A DNA stretch of 46,175 nucleotides from Prochlorococcus sp. AG-335-I21 (GCA_003282225.1 QBZO01000003.1:1-46175), one strand, 5' to 3'; counted from the stretch's first letter, positions 17,756 through 28,836 are shown. Made by a program: numbers and translations. Notes: generated by a model not told the origin, from the sequence alone.

Positions 17756-18493
17756 TTAAGTAGATGAAGTATTTGAAGAGGCTCTTAGTTGAGAGAATAA
17801 TTTCGAAAAAGTAGGATTTGATGAATTATCCTTTTCATCAGGATTAACAATACCAACAGAAATAATTGTTCTAAATGCATCTTCTACTGATATAGCAAGA
17901 TCTTTTACAGACGATTCAGGCACTAATGTATACCAACCTGTCGTTGGGTTAGGAGCGGTAGGTATAAAAACACTTAATAATGTCTCATCCAATTCTGCTT
18001 GAAGTGATGGTCCAACATCTCCAGTTACAAAACCAACACTAAATAAGCCTTCTCGAGGATACTCTACTAAAACTACTCTTCTAAATCTATTCGATTTATT
18101 ACTTAAAAAAGTTTCAAGTAATTGTTTGAGAGTTTTATAAACTGCTCCTGCGACTGGAATCTTAGATAAGGTACCTTCTCCAAATTCTAACAACCACCTC
18201 CCAACAAAATTTCTCGCCATCAAGCCAATAAGCAAAATTGCTAATAAAGGTACTGTTAACCCTAAGGTTAAATTAATTAAATCTTGTAATAAAGGATTTA
18301 ACGTAATGAATGGATTTAATTGTTTTGGGACTGATGTAACTAATGTAAGAACAAATTTGCTAACAATAGAAGAAAGCCAAATAGTCGTTGCTAATGGAAT
18401 AACAACCAACAATCCTGCTATCAAATCATTTTTTAAATCTTGTTGGAGCCTAGTTCCTAGGTTCGAATCTTGACTTTGAGTAGATTCAACCAA
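17756..18493 (-). CDS. DUF502 family membrane protein
   Basis: A 245-residue protein of the DUF502 family (unknown function). It has two membrane segments, at about residues 28-50 (AGLLVVIPLATTIWLSSIV) and 72-95, followed by a soluble domain with the family sequences GTLSKIPVAGAVYKTLKQL, VLVEYPREGLFSVGFVTGD and PTAPNPTTGWY. The Ser/Thr-rich tail is not conserved. It heads the run DUF502-nusB-ftsY on the minus strand with a 3-base gap to nusB. The function cannot be stated from sequence; envelope association is the only clear inference. Confidence 0.88.
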   Translation of the reverse strand: MVESTQSQDSNLGTRLQQDLKNDLIAGLLVVIPLATTIWLSSIVSKFVLTLVTSVPKQLNPFITLNPLLQDLINLTLGLTVPLLAILLIGLMARNFVGRWLLEFGEGTLSKIPVAGAVYKTLKQLLETFLSNKSNRFRRVVLVEYPREGLFSVGFVTGDVGPSLQAELDETLLSVFIPTAPNPTTGWYTLVPESSVKDLAISVEDAFRTIISVGIVNPDEKDNSSNPTFSKLFSQLRASSNTSST

Positions 18494-18640
18494 AATTAAA
18501 GTTCCTAATTTTATTCATTTTACTAACAATTTAGCTAGTTTTCATTGGTAGGGATATATTTATCTTTAATTAATTTAAATTATTTATTAGTTTCTTAATT
18601 TAATAAAACCATTTCGTTTAATCTAATTCATAATATAAGC

Positions 18641-19585
18641 ATGAGAAATTTGATTAAATTTAAGGAAGAATTAAGTGATAAGTTAAAACAAAAAGCAATA
18701 TTTGAAGGTTTTGCCGTATCCGGAATAGCATCAATACCAGGTGGTTCTCGACTCAAATTAAGAAATCAAGCATTAGAAAGATGGTTAGCAAATAATTATC
18801 ATTCTGAAATGAAATGGATGGAAGCCGAAAGAAGAAAAAATATAGAATCTCTCCTAAATGGAGCGAAAAGTGTTTTAACTGTTGGTTTTAATTATTTAAG
18901 TCATGAACATAAAGAAAAAGCAAAATTCAAAATTGGAAAGTTCGGCCAAGGAGAAGATTATCACAAAGTTATTACTAAAAAATTAAAAAAAATAGGTAAA
19001 TGGATTAATACTGAAGTTCCAAATTGCAAGTGGAAAATTTGCGTTGACACATCCCCTCTTCTTGAAAAAGCATGGGCAGAAGAAGCAGGTCTAGGTTGGA
19101 TAGGTAAAAATAGTAATCTCATTAATAAAGAATTTGGATCATGGCTAACCTTAGGTTTTTTGATTCTTTCGGAAGATTTAACACCTGATAATTCTTCCCA
19201 ATCTCTATGTGGTATATGTGAAAAATGTATTGAAAAATGTCCAACAAATGCCATAACAGAACCCTTTGTTATTGATTCTGAAAAGTGTATTGCATACCAT
19301 ACTATAGAAAATAGAAATCAAACTTTTCCAGAACATGTAGAAAAAAATTTGAATGGATGGATTGCTGGTTGTGATATCTGCCAAGATGTATGTCCTTGGA
19401 ATAAAACAGTGCCATTAAATAAGAACATTGAAGCTTATCCAAAATCATGGGTTAAAAATCTAAATATTGAGGCATTAAGTTGGGATGAAAAAAAATGGAA
19501 GAAAAATCTTCAAGGAACTACATTAAAAAGAATAAAACCATGGATGTGGAAAAGAAATATAAAAGCAATGCTCAAAAATACATAA
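18641..19585 (+). CDS. queG: Epoxyqueuosine reductase QueG
   Basis: QueG reduces epoxyqueuosine to queuosine in the wobble position of GUN tRNAs, using cobalamin and two [4Fe-4S] clusters. Two ferredoxin-like cysteine sets are visible: CGICEKCIEKCP (about residue 190) and CDICQDVCPW (about residue 245). The N-terminal half shows the DUF1730-type signatures (GFNYLSHE, CVDTSPLLEKAWAEEAGLGWIGKNSNLI in part). The length of 314 residues is slightly below the E. coli enzyme because C-terminal repeats are short. The TPR gene follows after 4 bases, suggesting one transcript. Confidence 0.95.
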   Translation: MRNLIKFKEELSDKLKQKAIFEGFAVSGIASIPGGSRLKLRNQALERWLANNYHSEMKWMEAERRKNIESLLNGAKSVLTVGFNYLSHEHKEKAKFKIGKFGQGEDYHKVITKKLKKIGKWINTEVPNCKWKICVDTSPLLEKAWAEEAGLGWIGKNSNLINKEFGSWLTLGFLILSEDLTPDNSSQSLCGICEKCIEKCPTNAITEPFVIDSEKCIAYHTIENRNQTFPEHVEKNLNGWIAGCDICQDVCPWNKTVPLNKNIEAYPKSWVKNLNIEALSWDEKKWKKNLQGTTLKRIKPWMWKRNIKAMLKNT

Positions 19586-19589
19586 AAAT

Positions 19590-20444
19590 ATGAAAAAGTC
19601 TCTTTTAAAAATATTATTTTTTTCAATAATTAGTAGCCATATTTTTATCGCTGAAAGTGTAAAAGCTTTAATACCCTATTATTACTTGCCAGATACAAAA
19701 AGCTTAGAAAAACAAGGTTTATCAATTGGAAAAGAAGCTTATCAGCTTCTATATTTTGGACAAATCCAAGATAGTCTTAATTTGGCAAAATTAGCTGTAA
19801 AAATAAATAATAAAAATGAAACATTATGGACTATTTTAGCTGAAACACAAATTGCCAACAAATTATATGATGATGCATTGATTTCACTAGATAATGCTCA
19901 GAAGATAAACCCCAAAATGGGGGAAATATATTTTGCAAAAAGTACTATATATTTAAAACAATCAAAAATAAAAAAAGCAGAAATTTCTTTACTATCAGGA
20001 ATTAAAATCCTTCCTAAAAACTTTAAAGCAATTTTTCAATTAGGAAATATTTATTTAATGGAAAAAAATTATGAAAAAGCCATAGAGGAATTTGATAAAG
20101 CAATAAAAATTAAAAAAGATTTTTGGCAAGCAATTAATAACAAAGGCTTAGCATATTTTGAACTAAATAAAATTAATCTTTCTATTATCTCTTTTAATAA
20201 GGCTATAGGACTTGAGGAAAACGCAGAACCACTTTTAGCACTTGCTTCATGCTTAAAAAATAAGGACATTAATAAAGCAATAGTTTTAGCAAAAAAAGCT
20301 TTAAATAAAGACCCAAATTATGTTGACTTTAATTATAGAAAAGAACAGCTTTGGGGCGAAAAACTACAAATTTCTACTGAAAAACTTTTTGAAAATCCTC
20401 AAATTAAAAAAGAAATATTAGTTGCAAAAACAAAAATTAAATAA
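19590..20444 (+). CDS. Exported or membrane-anchored TPR protein
   Basis: The 284-residue protein begins with a signal-like segment (MKKSLLKILFFSIISSHIF...), so it is expected outside the cytoplasm or attached to a membrane. From about residue 45 it is built of TPR repeats; clear units include ALISLDNAQKINPKMGEIYF and KAIEEFDKAIKIKKDFWQAI. TPR proteins are protein-binding scaffolds; in cyanobacteria several act in photosystem assembly, but nothing here names a partner. It is 4 bases after queG and 87 bases before the topoisomerase subunit gene. Confidence 0.85.
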   Translation: MKKSLLKILFFSIISSHIFIAESVKALIPYYYLPDTKSLEKQGLSIGKEAYQLLYFGQIQDSLNLAKLAVKINNKNETLWTILAETQIANKLYDDALISLDNAQKINPKMGEIYFAKSTIYLKQSKIKKAEISLLSGIKILPKNFKAIFQLGNIYLMEKNYEKAIEEFDKAIKIKKDFWQAINNKGLAYFELNKINLSIISFNKAIGLEENAEPLLALASCLKNKDINKAIVLAKKALNKDPNYVDFNYRKEQLWGEKLQISTEKLFENPQIKKEILVAKTKIK

Positions 20445-20464
20445 ATTCCCCAACTGTTAATACT

Positions 20465-20482
20465 GGTAAATATTTATTTACC
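20465..20482. promoter_or_regulatory. 18-bp perfect palindrome upstream of the topoisomerase A gene
   Basis: GGTAAATATTTATTTACC has two 8-base arms with a 2-base centre and lies 49 bases before the ATG of the GyrA/ParC-type gene and 20 bases after the TPR stop. As RNA it would give a 6-pair, 6-base-loop hairpin; no T run follows, so an operator is as likely as a terminator. Its role is unproven. Confidence 0.4.
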
Positions 20483-20531
20483 TATTAATCTTAATTTAGT
20501 TTATTAAAGCTTTCTATAGATTTCCTATTAA

Positions 20532-22973
20532 ATGACTAAGGAAAACTTCACTTCTATATCGTTGCAGGAAGAAATGCAACGTTCCTATTTGGAATACGCA
20601 ATGAGCGTGATAATAGGACGTGCTTTACCTGATGCGAGAGATGGACTGAAACCAGTTCAAAGAAGAATTCTTTTCGCAATGCATGAATTAGGACTTACTC
20701 CAGATAGACCATTCAGAAAATGTGCAAGAGTTGTAGGCGATGTACTAGGAAAATATCATCCTCATGGAGATCAAGCAGTCTACGAAGCACTGGTTAGATT
20801 AATTCAAGATTTTTCTACAAAATATCCAACTCTTGATGGTCATGGTAATTTTGGATCTGTTGATAATGATCCGCCAGCAGCAATGAGATATACAGAAACA
20901 CGATTGGCACCAATAGCTCATGAATGTTTCCTTCAAGAGATTGGATCTGAAACAGTAAGTTACTCAAATAATTTTGACGGTTCACAACAAGAACCAGACA
21001 TATTGCCGGCACAATTACCATTTTTGTTATTAAATGGTTCCTCAGGAATCGCTGTTGGTATGGCAACGAATATCCCCCCGCATAATCTTGGTGAAATTAT
21101 TGATGGTTTAATTGCCCTCATAAACGATAAAGAAATAAGCGACTTGAGATTGTCGAAAATCATATTAGGACCTGATTTTCCAACTGGAGGAGAATTAATT
21201 TGCAATAGTGCAATGAATGAAGTTTACCTACGCGGCAGAGGCTCTATAACGGTAAGGGGAGTAATTAAAAATGAAGAGATTAATTTAGGGAAAGGAAGGC
21301 ATAAAAGAAATGCTCTTATAATTTCGGAACTACCTTATCAAATAAGTAAAGCAGGATGGATCGAAAAGCTTGCAGAATTGGTAAATCTAGGAAAAATTGA
21401 TGGGATTTCTGATATTAGAGATGAAAGTGATAGAGACGGGATGAGGATAGTTATTGAATTAAAAAAAGATTCAAATTCTGAAATTGTAGTATCAAATTTA
21501 TTCAAAAAAACAGCATTACAATCTAATTTTGGTGCAATATTTTTAGCTTTAGTTAACGGTAAACCTATTCAACTTACACTAAGAAAATATCTAAATTATT
21601 TTCTAGAATTTAGAGAAGAAACAATTAGAAAAAGAACAAATTATTTTTTAAAAATTGCATCAGAGAAATTTGCAATATTGGAGGGATTTTCAATAGCAAC
21701 TAAAAATATAAAAGATATTATTGAGGTTATTCAAAACTCAGAAAATGCAACTGAAGCAAAATCAATATTAATGGTCAAACTAAAACTAAGTGAAAAACAG
21801 GCAGATGCCGTATTGGGCATGCCTCTAAAAAAATTAACAACCTTGGAAAGGAAGCAAATTGAAATTGATATGAAGGAACTACTTAAAAAGAAAAAACATC
21901 TTAAAAATCTTTTAAATAACAGAAGATTATTGCTTGACACTTTGATTGAAGAACTGAAGAGTTTAAAAAAGAAATTTAATGTAAAAAGAAAAACAAAAAT
22001 TTTGAAGGATATTAATCAGGAAAAAGAAATAGATACTATAAATAATCAAATATTAGAAGATCTAATAAATAAAGAAACAAAAATATCAGTAGATAATAGA
22101 TTTTATTTTAAAAAGATAATTTATAATAATTATAAAAAAATATTAGATCATGAAAATAAATATATAGACAATAAAAATGTTCAAAAATTTATATGTAAGA
22201 TTTATAAAAGTTTAAAAATTATTGGAGTTATATCTTCAGGAAAAATTTTGCAAATCGATTGGAAATCAAATATTAATACTGAATATAAAATGGATAAAAA
22301 AGTTTTAGGAAATATTGACCCAAAAGAAATAATAAATTTTCATTATCTAGATAGTAAATTAAAAAATTATTTATGCATTTTAAGTTCTGATGGAAGATTC
22401 AAAAAAGTTTTATTTGATGATGATATGATAAAAAGTAATAGGATCTATTCAATTACCAAACTAAAAAATTCTACAAGTATCATTGATTCATTTATTTTAA
22501 ATAAAGATGAAGAAGTAGTAATATTGACTTCTATTGGAAGGCTTTTTAAATTTGATTTATCAGATAAAAACTTAAACCCGAGTACAAAACAATCGCTAGG
22601 ACTATTGTTAGTTAATCTTTTACCTACAGAACAAATAGTTTCTTGTTGTAAAAGTAAGGATAAAGAGATCCTTTATTTAGTTTCTAAAAAAGGTAAGTTT
22701 TTTAAACTAAAAATTGATGATATTTATGATTCTTATAATTCTAAATTAGGTTATGTAAATGAGAAAATTCAGCTTAAGGATGACCATTTTATAACAGTTC
22801 TATCTAGCAACCAATATATCGATATTGAGACGAATAAGAATAAATCTGCAAGATTAAACTTAAATAAATTAGATAATAATTCTGGCAAAAATATTCTTAA
22901 AATAGATTTTTTGAATCTGGAAAAAGATGAATATCTTGAAAATTGTTATCGACTAGAAAATTATATCAATTAA
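20532..22973 (+). CDS. Type IIA topoisomerase A subunit, ParC/GyrA-like, no GyrA box
   Basis: The N-terminal breakage-reunion domain (about residues 1-470) is well conserved: [19 protein letters not shown], and catalytic Tyr120 in AAMRYTETR. In the quinolone region [17 protein letters not shown], the position equal to E. coli GyrA Ser83 is Gln81 and that of Asp87 is Glu85. The C-terminal part (about 530-813) is a strongly divergent, Lys/Asn-rich beta-pinwheel without the GyrA box (QRRGGKG-like) needed for negative supercoiling. Cyanobacteria often carry two A-subunit paralogues; this one may be the topoisomerase IV-like copy. The gene overlaps purF by 4 bases at the stops. The symbol is left open for this reason. 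Confidence 0.88.
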   Translation: MTKENFTSISLQEEMQRSYLEYAMSVIIGRALPDARDGLKPVQRRILFAMHELGLTPDRPFRKCARVVGDVLGKYHPHGDQAVYEALVRLIQDFSTKYPTLDGHGNFGSVDNDPPAAMRYTETRLAPIAHECFLQEIGSETVSYSNNFDGSQQEPDILPAQLPFLLLNGSSGIAVGMATNIPPHNLGEIIDGLIALINDKEISDLRLSKIILGPDFPTGGELICNSAMNEVYLRGRGSITVRGVIKNEEINLGKGRHKRNALIISELPYQISKAGWIEKLAELVNLGKIDGISDIRDESDRDGMRIVIELKKDSNSEIVVSNLFKKTALQSNFGAIFLALVNGKPIQLTLRKYLNYFLEFREETIRKRTNYFLKIASEKFAILEGFSIATKNIKDIIEVIQNSENATEAKSILMVKLKLSEKQADAVLGMPLKKLTTLERKQIEIDMKELLKKKKHLKNLLNNRRLLLDTLIEELKSLKKKFNVKRKTKILKDINQEKEIDTINNQILEDLINKETKISVDNRFYFKKIIYNNYKKILDHENKYIDNKNVQKFICKIYKSLKIIGVISSGKILQIDWKSNINTEYKMDKKVLGNIDPKEIINFHYLDSKLKNYLCILSSDGRFKKVLFDDDMIKSNRIYSITKLKNSTSIIDSFILNKDEEVVILTSIGRLFKFDLSDKNLNPSTKQSLGLLLVNLLPTEQIVSCCKSKDKEILYLVSKKGKFFKLKIDDIYDSYNSKLGYVNEKIQLKDDHFITVLSSNQYIDIETNKNKSARLNLNKLDNNSGKNILKIDFLNLEKDEYLENCYRLENYIN

Positions 22974-24430
22974 GAATTATATTCATTTTCAACCCATTTT
23001 AAATATTCTTGATTTACCGTCCCAGTAACATAAGAACCAGTAAAACAACTCATTTCTAATTCTTGAATAGGCGAATCATTAATTATAGATTTTCTCAAAT
23101 TATCAACACTTTGATATACAAGATGATCTATTTCAAGCTTTTCTGCTATTTCAATTATTGATCTATCATGAGCAATTAATTCATCTCTATTAGGCATATT
23201 AATTCCATAAACATGAGGATATCTAACTGGAGGAGCTGCTGAAGTAAAAAAAACTTTATTTGCACCAGCATCTTTTGCCATTTGCACTATTTGTTTTGAT
23301 GTAGTGCCTCTCACTATAGAATCATCAACTATTAGTACATTTTTGTTTTTAAATTCTGTACTCATAGCATTCAACTTTTGCCTTACAGATTGTTTACGTT
23401 TTTGATGGCCAGGCATTATGAAAGTTCGTCCAACATATCTATTTTTAAAAAACCCTTCTCTGTACTCTATCCCCAACTGCCTAGCAACTTGCATTGCCGC
23501 AGGACGTGAAGAATCAGGAATAGGCATTACTACATCAACATCTCCAGACTGTATTGTTTGCTTAATTGTTTCAGCTAAATAATCACCCATTTTCAAACGT
23601 GCTTGATAAACTGAAATTCCGTTCATCACTGAATCTGGTCTAGCTAAATAAACATATTCAAAAGCACAAGGAAATAACCTTGGGTTTTCTGAACATTGCT
23701 TTGAAAAGAATTCACCATTATGGGATATAAAAATTGCCTCACCAGGTTCAACATCTCTAACGACTTGATAGTCATTATTTTCTAATACTAAAGACTCGCT
23801 AGCTACCATCCACTCTTCCTTTTGAGTAGTAAGAGAAATTCTTTTACCAAGTACTAAAGGTCTTATACCAAAAGGATCTCTAAAAGCTAATAAACCATGC
23901 CCTGAAATTAATGCAATTGAAGCATATGAACCTTGAATTCTTTTATGTAAGTTTTTAACTGCATTAAAAATAATATCTGGCTGTATATCTTTATTATGGA
24001 TCTGTTCTTGTAATTCAGTTGCAAATATGTTTAACAACATTTCAGTATCACTTGAAGAATTTGTATGGCGTTTATCTACATTAAATAATTGTTTCTCTAG
24101 GTCTCTTGTATTAGTAAGGTTTCCATTATGAATCAAAACTATTCCATAAGGAGCATTAACATAGAAAGGTTGTGCTTCTTCAACACTTTCTGCTGAACCT
24201 TTAGTTGCGTACCTAACATGCCCTAAGCCAATTTTTCCTATTAAATTCCTCATATCTCTTGTTCTATAAGCAGTATTTACTTGTCCTTTAGCTTTATGAA
24301 TATGAAAAACAGTATCTTCCATTGTAGCTATTCCGGTTGAATCTTGACCTCTATGCTGAAGTAGCAAAAGACTGTCATAAATCTGTTGATTTACATCATC
24401 ACAAGAAACAATTCCAACAATTCCACACAT
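22970..24430 (-). CDS. purF: Amidophosphoribosyltransferase
   Basis: PurF makes phosphoribosylamine from PRPP and glutamine, the first step of purine synthesis. The protein starts MCGIVGIVS, so Cys2 becomes the N-terminal nucleophile after Met removal and there is no propeptide. The glutaminase domain includes [14 protein letters not shown] and GHVRYAT; the PRPP loop reads [15 protein letters not shown] late CFTG cysteine is present, but the residue three before it is Glu, so a B. subtilis-type CxxC iron-sulfur pair seems incomplete. It follows purL after 46 bases, the last of the dnaN-PRC-purL-purF run. Confidence 0.97.
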   Translation of the reverse strand: MCGIVGIVSCDDVNQQIYDSLLLLQHRGQDSTGIATMEDTVFHIHKAKGQVNTAYRTRDMRNLIGKIGLGHVRYATKGSAESVEEAQPFYVNAPYGIVLIHNGNLTNTRDLEKQLFNVDKRHTNSSSDTEMLLNIFATELQEQIHNKDIQPDIIFNAVKNLHKRIQGSYASIALISGHGLLAFRDPFGIRPLVLGKRISLTTQKEEWMVASESLVLENNDYQVVRDVEPGEAIFISHNGEFFSKQCSENPRLFPCAFEYVYLARPDSVMNGISVYQARLKMGDYLAETIKQTIQSGDVDVVMPIPDSSRPAAMQVARQLGIEYREGFFKNRYVGRTFIMPGHQKRKQSVRQKLNAMSTEFKNKNVLIVDDSIVRGTTSKQIVQMAKDAGANKVFFTSAAPPVRYPHVYGINMPNRDELIAHDRSIIEIAEKLEIDHLVYQSVDNLRKSIINDSPIQELEMSCFTGSYVTGTVNQEYLKWVENEYNS

Positions 24431-24476
24431 AATTAATTTCCAAAATTTGTTGATAATTCCATATTGTTATTCATTA

Positions 24477-26816
24477 TTAAAAAAAGTTAGAAATACTATT
24501 ATTAAATTTTTCGGTTAATTCATCAACCCCTAAATTGCAAAGTGGTTGATCTTGAAGAGTTATATCAAGATTATGTTCAGAGACAAATCCGATTTTTTTA
24601 ACGTATACGTTTCTTCCAAAATCTTTACTCCTAATTTCAAGAAAATTTAAAAAGTTTTGCTCCTCATTTTTATTGAGTGAAAATATTATTCTTGATCCTC
24701 CCTCGCTAAACAATAAATTATCTAAACGAACATTTTTATCTTCTAATTGAATATAAGCTCCCTTAGAAGACAGAATACAACATTCTGATAAAGCGACAGC
24801 TAATCCTCCATCGCTAACATCATGAGAAGAAGCAATATAATTTTTTAGAATTGAATCCCTTAAAAAACTTTGACAGTATTTTTCATCTTGTAAATGAATT
24901 TTAGGAGGTCTTCCTGTTACTAAACCATGAAAATATTCTAAATAAGAACTAGCACCTATTGAAGATTCAGAGGCATTTGAACCAATTATCCAAATTTGAT
25001 CGTTTATATTTTTCCATCCTGAACTGATAGCTTTATCTACATTTTTAATTGTTCCTACCATTCCAATAACAGGAGTAGGGTTAATAGGAGTTAATTGATT
25101 ATTTTGATTTTTTGATTCGTTATATAAAGAAACGTTTCCTCCTGTTACAGGTGTCTCTAAAGCAATGCAAGCCTTAGAAATCCCATCACATGCTGATGAA
25201 AGTTGCCAATATCCTATCTCAGTTTCGGGTGACGAAAAATTTAAATTATTTGTTATAGCTATTGGCTGAGCACCAACACAACTTACATTTCTAGCAGATT
25301 CTACAACTGCTGCAATACTTCCTCTATATGGATCTAATAAAACCCATCTACTATTACAATCTACAGAAACAGCGACACCAGAAAATTCATTATTTTTATT
25401 TTTCTCATCTTGCCCTCTAAGTCTTATTAACGCTGCATCTGACTCTCCTGGCTTAAATACAGTATTTAATTGTACTTGAGAATCATATTGTTGATACACC
25501 CAACTTTTAGAAGCTATTGAAGGATTAGATAAAAGTTTTAAAATAATTTTTGAAAAAGCATATTGTTTTTGGTCTTTTAAAGAAAAAATTTTATTTTCGC
25601 TGATAGCTGGCAATTCATCTTCTGTCCATTGCCATTTCTTTAATAAATGATTAGGAGGCTCCTTAATAATATTATGAATATTAATTGGGGTCTCATCAGA
25701 TAAAGCAGAAGTAGGAATTTGAGCAACTATTTGATTTTTTTGTGAGATAATAACCTCGCTTTTAGATATTACCTCACCAATAACATTTGCGAAAAGTCCC
25801 CACTTTTTAAATTGATTAATAAGAATATTTAGCTTTTCTTCTTTAACAACCATCAACATTCTCTCTTGGGATTCAGATAATAAGTATTGATAAGCAGACA
25901 TATCATTCTCTCTGGCAGGAACTAAATCTAGGTTAATTGAAATACCTAAACTCCCATTTGCAGCCATTTCAGCACTACTACATGTTAATCCCGCAGCTCC
26001 CATATCTTGAGCAGCAAGTACATCACCCGTTTTAAAAGCATCTAGACAAGCTTCAATAAGACTTTTTTCTATAAATGGATCACCAACTTGTACTGCAGGT
26101 CTATTATCCAAAGAATTAGTAGTTAATTCCGAACTAGCAAAACTTGCACCTCCTACTCCATCTTTTCCTGTGGTATTTCCTACATATAAAACAGGAGAAC
26201 CTACTTCTTTTGCTCCTGAACATACAATTTCATCAGTTTCTAATAAACCCAAAGCCATAACATTAACTAAAGGATTGCCAGAATAACTATCATCGAAATC
26301 TATTTCTCCGCCGACAGTAGGAACCCCAACACAATTACCATAATGAGATATCCCCGCAACTACACCTCGAAGTAAAGAGATATTAGATGATTTATCAAGA
26401 TTACCAAATCTTAAAGAGTTTAAAACTGCAATAGGTCTCGCACCCATAGTAAAAATGTCTCTTAATATGCCACCAACACCTGTTGCAGCTCCTTGAAAAG
26501 GTTCAATAGCAGAAGGATGATTGTGACTTTCTATTTTAAAAACAAGTTTCTGATCGTTTCCAACGTCAATAACGCCGGCATTCTCACCTGGACCAACCAA
26601 TACGTTTTTCCCGGTAGTAGGAAAATTAGCTAATAATGGTTTTGAATTTCTATAACAGCAGTGCTCAGACCACATTACTCCAAACATTCCCAATTCTGTT
26701 CTATTAGGCTTTCTTCCTAATCTTTTACAGATTTCTTCATAATCATCACGAGTTAAGTTTTCAACTTTAAGTGATTCATTAACATCATAGATATCGTTTT
26801 TTAAGGAATCTATCAT
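24477..26816 (-). CDS. purL: Phosphoribosylformylglycinamidine synthase subunit PurL
   Basis: PurL is the large ATP-dependent subunit of FGAM synthase, step four of purine synthesis, working with PurQ and PurS. At 779 residues it is the small-type PurL without a fused glutaminase. Seen are the N-terminal [38 protein letters not shown], the GDP/ADP-site [13 protein letters not shown], and [15 protein letters not shown]. purQ and purS are not in the window. It lies 3 bases after the PRC-like gene and 46 before purF. Confidence 0.97.
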   Translation of the reverse strand: MIDSLKNDIYDVNESLKVENLTRDDYEEICKRLGRKPNRTELGMFGVMWSEHCCYRNSKPLLANFPTTGKNVLVGPGENAGVIDVGNDQKLVFKIESHNHPSAIEPFQGAATGVGGILRDIFTMGARPIAVLNSLRFGNLDKSSNISLLRGVVAGISHYGNCVGVPTVGGEIDFDDSYSGNPLVNVMALGLLETDEIVCSGAKEVGSPVLYVGNTTGKDGVGGASFASSELTTNSLDNRPAVQVGDPFIEKSLIEACLDAFKTGDVLAAQDMGAAGLTCSSAEMAANGSLGISINLDLVPARENDMSAYQYLLSESQERMLMVVKEEKLNILINQFKKWGLFANVIGEVISKSEVIISQKNQIVAQIPTSALSDETPINIHNIIKEPPNHLLKKWQWTEDELPAISENKIFSLKDQKQYAFSKIILKLLSNPSIASKSWVYQQYDSQVQLNTVFKPGESDAALIRLRGQDEKNKNNEFSGVAVSVDCNSRWVLLDPYRGSIAAVVESARNVSCVGAQPIAITNNLNFSSPETEIGYWQLSSACDGISKACIALETPVTGGNVSLYNESKNQNNQLTPINPTPVIGMVGTIKNVDKAISSGWKNINDQIWIIGSNASESSIGASSYLEYFHGLVTGRPPKIHLQDEKYCQSFLRDSILKNYIASSHDVSDGGLAVALSECCILSSKGAYIQLEDKNVRLDNLLFSEGGSRIIFSLNKNEEQNFLNFLEIRSKDFGRNVYVKKIGFVSEHNLDITLQDQPLCNLGVDELTEKFNNSISNFF

Positions 26817-26819
26817 TAG

Positions 26820-27527
26820 TCAAATCCAAGGATCATCTTCTCGTTTATTTCTGAAAGATCTTGTTTGTTCTTCTTCATTATAAAAACTATTCTGATTAAA
26901 TTCTGATTTTTGGTTTATATCTTCATCTTCTTCAAGCCAATCTTCTAATCTATTTGTTGCGGTATTTTTCATATCGTCAAAACGATCGATTATTTTCTTT
27001 CCTTTTTTAAAAAATTCATATTTAATACTTGATTTTATCAAAGGAAGATCGTCTAAAGAAAGGCAAGAACAAAAAACTAAACCAGGTTGCTGATCAACAA
27101 TATTCTCTATATTTAATTTCCATCTACTTGAACCTGGAATCCTTGGATTAGAGCGAGAAATTAAATAAAACTTTATGTTACCAGTTTTCATTTCGAATAA
27201 GAAATCTGCTAAGACTCCTATCTTTGAACCTTCTGAATTAACTAAACTAGCTTCTATTAAGTTAGGAAATCTATTTAATGTAGCAACGTCTGAAATTGCT
27301 GGGTGGCCTTTTACGAAAATATCATTATCTATTATTTGACTAATTTGGTTTAATTTCCATACATTTCTTTTTAAATCCAAGTTCGATGGACGAGAATACC
27401 AACCTAAAATTCTGTGAACAGGTGGATGCATCCAAACATTTTCACTATTGCCATAATTTAAAGTAGCACTACCTTTTACATTATGTCTTAATAATTCACT
27501 TAATAAAAATTCTTTTGGTAGTTTCAA
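26820..27527 (-). CDS. Conserved protein with a PRC-barrel-like segment
   Basis: I do not recognise a named function. The 235-residue protein has an N-terminal part with GSATLNYGNSENVWMHPPVH, then a segment at about residues 85-125 (ASLVNSEGSKIGVLADFLFE and the following YLISRSNPR) that resembles a PRC-barrel, the fold of RimM and photosynthetic H subunits. The last 60 residues are acidic and low in complexity. There is no signal peptide. It is locked between dnaN (1-base gap) and purL (3-base gap), so it is expressed with them. A role in RNA or ribosome binding is only a guess from the fold. Confidence 0.8.
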   Translation of the reverse strand: MKLPKEFLLSELLRHNVKGSATLNYGNSENVWMHPPVHRILGWYSRPSNLDLKRNVWKLNQISQIIDNDIFVKGHPAISDVATLNRFPNLIEASLVNSEGSKIGVLADFLFEMKTGNIKFYLISRSNPRIPGSSRWKLNIENIVDQQPGLVFCSCLSLDDLPLIKSSIKYEFFKKGKKIIDRFDDMKNTATNRLEDWLEEDEDINQKSEFNQNSFYNEEEQTRSFRNKREDDPWI

Positions 27528-27528
27528 C

Positions 27529-28686
27529 TTATGAACGGACTTGAACTGGCATGACTAAATAAGTAAAAGAATTAACATTATCTTCTGGAACTAGAACAGC
27601 TGGAGTAGTGGGAAGATTACATTTAAAAATTACATTTTCACTTGATATAACTTTTAAGCCTTCCAATAAATACCGTACATTAAAAGCTATATCAAATTCA
27701 TCAAAATCAAAAGATACAGGAACTAATTCACTAGCATTTCCAATATCTTGAGCATCTGCACTTACTAATGCTAAATCTTTTTCGTTTAGTTTAATCTTCA
27801 CAACACTACTTTGTTGATCAGCTAAGACTGCTATTCTTTCAAGTGATTCGATTATTTTTTTTGTATTAAATGTAAAAAGTTTCGTGAAATTATCAGGAAT
27901 TAATTGAGAATAATTTGGATAAGAACCTTCAAGAGTTCTAGTAGTAATTATTTGATTTGAAGAAATAAATACAACTTGACCTTTATCATAGAAAAGTTTA
28001 ATTGAATTTTGAGAACTTCTGAGGCTTACAAGCTTTTCAATTTCTCTTAAAGATCTTGTTGGTATAGTAACTGATAAGTTTTCTTCATTAGAAACGAAAT
28101 CTTTTTTTTCATCAAAATTTTCTTTATTATCAACCAATACAACAGCTAATCTATGCCCATCTGTTGCAGCCGATTCCAAATATTTTAAATTAAATGTAAA
28201 ATTTACTCCTGTGAGTAATTGCTTAGAATCATCAGTGCTACTAGCGAATATAGTTAATTTTAAAGCTTTTAAGAAAGAACTTGGATCAATATTCAAAGAT
28301 GTACCACTTTCCACAAACGGTAGACTCGGGTAATCGTCTGATGGAATACCTTTAATATTAAAAGAACCCCTATCACTTTTGATCAAAATATTATCAGAGC
28401 TCTCATCAACATCAAGAGAAACAGGAGTTTCACTTGGTAATTTATTAACTATTTCAGATAACAGTTTGGATGGGACGGTAATTGCTCCACTTTTTTTTAC
28501 AGTGGCATCAAATGAAGTTTGTATCCCTAGATTCAAATCAAATCCAGTTAAGCTAATTTTATTAGTACCTTGATCAGCTGTGAGAAGTAAATTTGCAAGG
28601 ATTGGATGGGTAGGTCTTGAAGCAACTGCTTTACAAACTAATTGAATAGCATAATTAAATTCATTTTGATTACAAACAATCTCCAT
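27529..28686 (-). CDS. dnaN: DNA polymerase III beta subunit (sliding clamp)
   Basis: DnaN forms the ring that holds the replicase on DNA. The 385-residue length and three-fold domain structure fit; typical stretches are ASRPTHPILANLLL, ATDGHRLAVV, FSSNQIITTRTLEGSYPNY in part (residues near 260-290), and the C-terminal TYLVMPVQVR. The ATG at 28686 gives MEIVCNQNEF. It is the first gene on the minus strand beside a 345-base gene-free stretch with DnaA-box-like sites, and leads a run with a PRC-like gene, purL and purF. dnaA itself is not in this window. Confidence 0.98.
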   Translation of the reverse strand: MEIVCNQNEFNYAIQLVCKAVASRPTHPILANLLLTADQGTNKISLTGFDLNLGIQTSFDATVKKSGAITVPSKLLSEIVNKLPSETPVSLDVDESSDNILIKSDRGSFNIKGIPSDDYPSLPFVESGTSLNIDPSSFLKALKLTIFASSTDDSKQLLTGVNFTFNLKYLESAATDGHRLAVVLVDNKENFDEKKDFVSNEENLSVTIPTRSLREIEKLVSLRSSQNSIKLFYDKGQVVFISSNQIITTRTLEGSYPNYSQLIPDNFTKLFTFNTKKIIESLERIAVLADQQSSVVKIKLNEKDLALVSADAQDIGNASELVPVSFDFDEFDIAFNVRYLLEGLKVISSENVIFKCNLPTTPAVLVPEDNVNSFTYLVMPVQVRS

Positions 28687-28818
28687 CTGAATTCATAACT
28701 TTATATACATACTAGAGCTATTTTCTTAATTATTGCAATTAAATATTTTTCTTAAGATTATCAACTCTTCTAATAGAAATTTATTTATATTATGAATTAA
28801 TATAGTAGTAGTAGTGTT

Positions 28819-28836
28819 TGTGGAAACTGTGGAAAA
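28819..28836 (-). promoter_or_regulatory. Two directly adjacent DnaA-box-like sites
   Basis: TGTGGAAAC (28819-28827) and TGTGGAAAA (28828-28836) stand head to tail without a spacer. Read on the minus strand, the second is TTTTCCACA, one base from the E. coli consensus TTATCCACA and, from memory, equal to the form reported for cyanobacterial DnaA boxes. Adjacent boxes are a usual start point for DnaA filament formation. Confidence 0.6.

Noticed and set aside
18460-18469. GGTTCGAATC, which looks like a tRNA T-loop.
   Set aside because: It lies within the DUF502 coding sequence, the flanking bases do not pair as a T-stem, and no acceptor or anticodon arm is found nearby.
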